Program-made: the position numbers and the translations under genes
DNA from: Clostridiales bacterium
Lineage (GTDB): Bacteria > Bacillota > Clostridia > Oscillospirales > UBA644
Direction: 5' to 3'
Assembly: GCA_003343705.1 (NCBI GenBank)
Contig: QAKR01000037.1
Span: 1-24,849, forward strand
Length of the DNA stretch: 24,849 nucleotides
Shown: positions 22,200 through 24,849 of the stretch, piece after piece
Layout of the letters: the number at the start of each line of letters is the position of its first letter
Position numbering within the stretch: position 1 is the first letter of the stretch
Notes under the pieces: model-generated
Databases searched by the model: none
The model's input: the letters and a program-made list of their open reading frames with translations, nothing else
What the model was told of the DNA's origin: nothing

Positions 22200-22962
22200 T
22201 AAAGTCACCTATTTTCCGAAAACGTTTGTAACGGTTTTGGGTAAGCTCTTGTAGCTCCAGCGTTAAATTCTTTTTAATTATATAATTTAATTCTTTTTTT
22301 AAATATTCGAACAACCCGTCATTTTCAGGAATTATTTTTTCAATTACCCCTAACTTTATAAGGTCATTAGCCGTAAGCTTTAAACATTCGCTTGCTTGTT
22401 CTGCTCTGCTGCTGTCCTTCCACAAAATACTGGCACAGCCTTCGGGAGAAATGACGGAGTAAACAGAATTTTCCAACATCCAAACTTCATCGGCAACAGC
22501 CAAAGCTAAAGCACCGCCGCTGCCGCCCTCACCGATCAGAATTGATATTATAGGGGTTTTCAGCGCCATCATTTCCATTAAATTCTCAGCAATTGCTTGA
22601 CTTTGACCTCGTTCTTCCGCACCAATACCGCAATATGCTCCGGAGGTATCAACAAAGCATACAACAGGCCGACCAAACTTTTCTGCAAGCTTCATTTGCC
22701 GCAGGGCTTTACGATAGCCCTCCGGATGAGCAGAGCCGAAATTCCTTGCAGCCTTTTCCTTAACATCCTTACCTTTTTCAATTCCGATTACAGTTACCGG
22801 AATGTTATTAATAAGAGCTATACCGGCAATTACTGCTTTATCATCAGAATACCGGCGATCACCGTGCATTTCGGTAAATTCAGTAAAAATATTATCTATA
22901 AATTGCAGCGATGTAAAACGGTCTTTGGATCTTGCTTTAGATACTTTTTCAAAGGCGGTCAT
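22192..22962 (-). CDS. accA: Acetyl-CoA carboxylase carboxyltransferase subunit alpha
   Basis: 256 residues. With AccD it transfers CO2 from carboxybiotin to acetyl-CoA, giving malonyl-CoA for fatty-acid synthesis. Diagnostic stretches: FTEMHGDRRYSDDKAVIAGIA, the glycine-rich FGSAHPEGYRKALR, VDTSGAYCGIGAEERGQ, the oxyanion-type IGEGGSGGALAL, and SVISPEGCASILWKD. It lacks the long N-terminal helix region of the E. coli protein (319 residues), as in many Firmicutes. SD GGAGGG is about 7 nt before the ATG. It overlaps accD by 4 nt (ATGA) and the DegV gene by 8 nt. Confidence 0.96.
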   Translation of the reverse strand: MTAFEKVSKARSKDRFTSLQFIDNIFTEFTEMHGDRRYSDDKAVIAGIALINNIPVTVIGIEKGKDVKEKAARNFGSAHPEGYRKALRQMKLAEKFGRPVVCFVDTSGAYCGIGAEERGQSQAIAENLMEMMALKTPIISILIGEGGSGGALALAVADEVWMLENSVYSVISPEGCASILWKDSSRAEQASECLKLTANDLIKLGVIEKIIPENDGLFEYLKKELNYIIKKNLTLELQELTQNRYKRFRKIGDFND

Positions 22963-23813
22963 GATATTCCCTCCTTTTTATGCATTTTTAATAACTTAGT
23001 TATATACGATCTTTGCTTTTTGCGGTCTATTATATCATCAACAAAACCTTTTTCAAGTAAAAATTCTGCTCTTTGAAATCCTAATGGCAACTTTTTTCGA
23101 ATAGTCTGCTCAATAACACGAGGGCCGGCAAATCCAATTAAAGCACCCGGTTCAGCAATGATTATATCCCCTTCCATAGCAAAGCTTGCTGTTACGCCTC
23201 CCGTGGTAGGATCAGTCAGGATACATATAAATAAATTTCCTCCATCGCTGTGATTTTTAACCGCACCGCTTACCTTCGCCATTTGCATAAGAGAAATTAT
23301 ACCTTCTTGCATACGTGCGCCGCCGGATACAGTAAAACCTACAACAGGAAGGCTTCCCGAGAGTGCAGTCTCAAACAATCGGGTTATTTTTTCACCGACT
23401 ACGCTACCCATACTTCCCATCATAAAATAAGGCTCCATTACAAAAAGAGCTGTTGGCATGCCGCCGATTTTGCATTTACCGCAAATAACCCCGTCATTTT
23501 CAGAGCTTTCCAACTTTGCATTTTTCAGCTTTTTATCGTATTCGGGGAAATTGAGGATATTTTTAGATACAAGGTCTTTATCTGTTTCACAAAAACTGTT
23601 TTCGTCACAAATCATATTTATCCTCTGTCTTGCGTTGATACGAAAGTGATAACGACAATACGGACAAATATTAAAATTATCCGAAAGCTCTCCGTTGTAC
23701 AAAGTCTTTTTACATTTCGGGCATATAACAGTCAGTTCATTTTCTTCAACTGCAACCTTTTTTTGCAACTTTGCATGACCTTCTAAAATATTAGTTGGTT
23801 TTTTAAATATCAT
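22959..23813 (-). CDS. accD: Acetyl-CoA carboxylase carboxyltransferase subunit beta
   Basis: 284 residues, partner of AccA. The N-terminal zinc ribbon is C31-x2-C34 ... C50-x2-C53 (ICPKC, ICPYC), followed by the crotonase-fold core: GARMQEGIISLMQM, LTDPTTGGVTASFAMEGDI, EPGALIGFAGPRVIEQT and the C-terminal LPLGFQRAEFLLEKGFVD. Length is normal. SD GAGG is 7 nt before the ATG at 23813. It is coupled at both ends by 4-nt ATGA overlaps, with accC upstream and accA downstream. Confidence 0.96.
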   Translation of the reverse strand: MIFKKPTNILEGHAKLQKKVAVEENELTVICPKCKKTLYNGELSDNFNICPYCRYHFRINARQRINMICDENSFCETDKDLVSKNILNFPEYDKKLKNAKLESSENDGVICGKCKIGGMPTALFVMEPYFMMGSMGSVVGEKITRLFETALSGSLPVVGFTVSGGARMQEGIISLMQMAKVSGAVKNHSDGGNLFICILTDPTTGGVTASFAMEGDIIIAEPGALIGFAGPRVIEQTIRKKLPLGFQRAEFLLEKGFVDDIIDRKKQRSYITKLLKMHKKEGIS

Positions 23814-24849
23814 AAAATTTCCTCTATAAAGTCGGTAGTATAATTCCCGCTTTCAAACTCTTCGTTTGATAATATTTCCGCTGCAAAATCCGCATTGTAT
23901 TCAATACCTTCAATAATAAGCTCACATAATGCCGCTTTCATCTTACGTATTGCTTCGTCACGGGTTTTGGCAAAAACAATAAGTTTTCCTATCATTGAAT
24001 CATAAAAAGGCGGAATCGAATACCCTTGGTAAATCGCAGTATCAAAGCGAACCCATGGGCCGCCGGGAATATGCAGCATACTGATTTTCCCGCAGGAAGG
24101 TTTAAAATTTTGATAAGGATTTTCCGCATTTATACGGCACTCAATGGCATGACCTTTAAACTCTATATCATCCTGATTAAAAGATAATTCTGTACCTGCG
24201 GCAATTCTTATCTGCCATTTGACAAGATCAATCCATGTTACCATTTCGGCAACCGGATGTTCCACCTGCAATCTGGTATTCATTTCCATAAAATAAAAGC
24301 TGCCATCCGCCGTATAAAGATATTCAATTGTGCCGGCACCTCGATAATTTGCCGCTTTTGCTGCTTTTATAGATACTTCAATCATTTGCTTACGGGTTTC
24401 TTCTGATAATATGACCGCAGGACTTTCCTCAATCATTTTTTGATTTTTGCGTTGTGCAGAGCAGTCTCGCTCACCTAAACATACCACATTGCCTAAGTTA
24501 TCTGCTAAAATTTGCATTTCAATATGCTTAACCGGTTTTAAATATTTTTCAATATAAACCATACCGTCACCAAAAGCACTTTGTGCTTCCGATGTAGCAG
24601 ATTTATAATTATTTTCAAATTCATTAATATTTTTTACAAGACGGATACCTCTGCCTCCCCCTCCGCTGCGAGCTTTAATAAGCAAAGGAAATCCGATTCT
24701 TTCGGCTTCTGTTTTTGCCTTTTCAAGATTTTCTACAATATCACAACCCGGAATAACAGGCACACCGGCTTTTCGCATTGTCTTTTTTGCCATATCCTTA
24801 TCGCCCATTTTGGAAATGATCTCTGAATTAGGGCCGATAAAAACAATAC
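23810..24849 (-). CDS. accC: Biotin carboxylase subunit of acetyl-CoA carboxylase (5' end outside window)
   Basis: ATP-grasp enzyme that carboxylates biotin on AccB. The frame runs open to the window edge: upstream of the internal ATG at 24808 it continues as IVFIGPNSEIISKM, a conserved AccC stretch, so that ATG is not the start. About 345 residues are visible; roughly 100 N-terminal residues are missing (family about 450). Visible: the flexible ATP loop RSGGGGRGIRLV, VYIEKYLKPVKHIEMQILAD, GERDCSAQRKNQKMIEESP, MEMNTRLQVEHPVAEMVTWIDLV and FYDSMIGKLIV. It ends in a 4-nt ATGA overlap with accD. accB presumably lies beyond the edge. Confidence 0.97.
   Translation of the reverse strand, partial: IVFIGPNSEIISKMGDKDMAKKTMRKAGVPVIPGCDIVENLEKAKTEAERIGFPLLIKARSGGGGRGIRLVKNINEFENNYKSATSEAQSAFGDGMVYIEKYLKPVKHIEMQILADNLGNVVCLGERDCSAQRKNQKMIEESPAVILSEETRKQMIEVSIKAAKAANYRGAGTIEYLYTADGSFYFMEMNTRLQVEHPVAEMVTWIDLVKWQIRIAAGTELSFNQDDIEFKGHAIECRINAENPYQNFKPSCGKISMLHIPGGPWVRFDTAIYQGYSIPPFYDSMIGKLIVFAKTRDEAIRKMKAALCELIIEGIEYNADFAAEILSNEEFESGNYTTDFIEEIL

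Noticed and set aside
22597..23076. 159-codon plus-strand frame opposite accA/accD
   Set aside because: Antisense to two well-conserved genes, with no homology or ribosome binding site recognised.
23250..23786. 178-codon plus-strand frame opposite accD
   Set aside because: Shadow of accD on the opposite strand; no credible translation signal.

Overview
The window is AT-rich and reads as a chromosomal segment of an anaerobic, spore-forming Clostridia-type Firmicute. The support is an NfnAB-type electron-bifurcating transhydrogenase pair, an iron-dependent alcohol dehydrogenase, a SipL-like SPOCS/LysM spore-coat morphogenetic protein behind a sigma-E-like promoter, strong AGGAGG ribosome binding sites, TTGACA-17-TATAAT promoters, and c-di-GMP-I (GEMM-I)-like riboswitches with intrinsic terminators. 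The genus cannot be named from the sequence alone. Every recognised gene except one (a GH78-like glycosidase, 10689-12374) lies on the minus strand.

Layout, left to right. 1-3216: partial nfnB, nfnA and an iron alcohol dehydrogenase (redox and fermentation). 3369-5897: a secreted subtilase with BspA-like leucine-rich repeats behind a consensus promoter. 6232-8961: the conserved rpsO-pnp pair, with a long hairpin between the genes and a possible S15 leader structure. 8989-10482: the SipL-like spore protein, divergent from the glycosidase, which ends at a bidirectional terminator (12387-12428). 12440-16041: a small surface-polysaccharide cluster (PglD/NeuD-like acetyltransferase, PglC-like phosphoglycosyl transferase, GT4 glycosyltransferase, CapE-like dehydratase) behind two tandem consensus promoters and a leader of more than 300 nt.

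16841-21242 holds the most unusual locus. A consensus promoter leads into a GEMM-I-like riboswitch plus terminator, then a TasA/camelysin-like secreted protein, then a second related riboswitch plus terminator, then an active-looking SipW-type signal peptidase. After it come an ABC ATPase homologue that has lost all its catalytic motifs, a multi-spanning membrane protein fused to a catalytically degenerate SipW-like domain, and a second small exported protein with the same kind of signal peptide. I infer a c-di-GMP-switched surface or matrix assembly system, lying directly upstream (in transcription sense) of the polysaccharide genes.

21378-24849: an acetyl-CoA carboxylase operon (accC partial, accD, accA) joined by 4-nt overlaps, ending in a DegV/FakB-like fatty-acid-binding gene that overlaps accA. 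No tRNA, rRNA, CRISPR array, transposase or prophage gene was seen.
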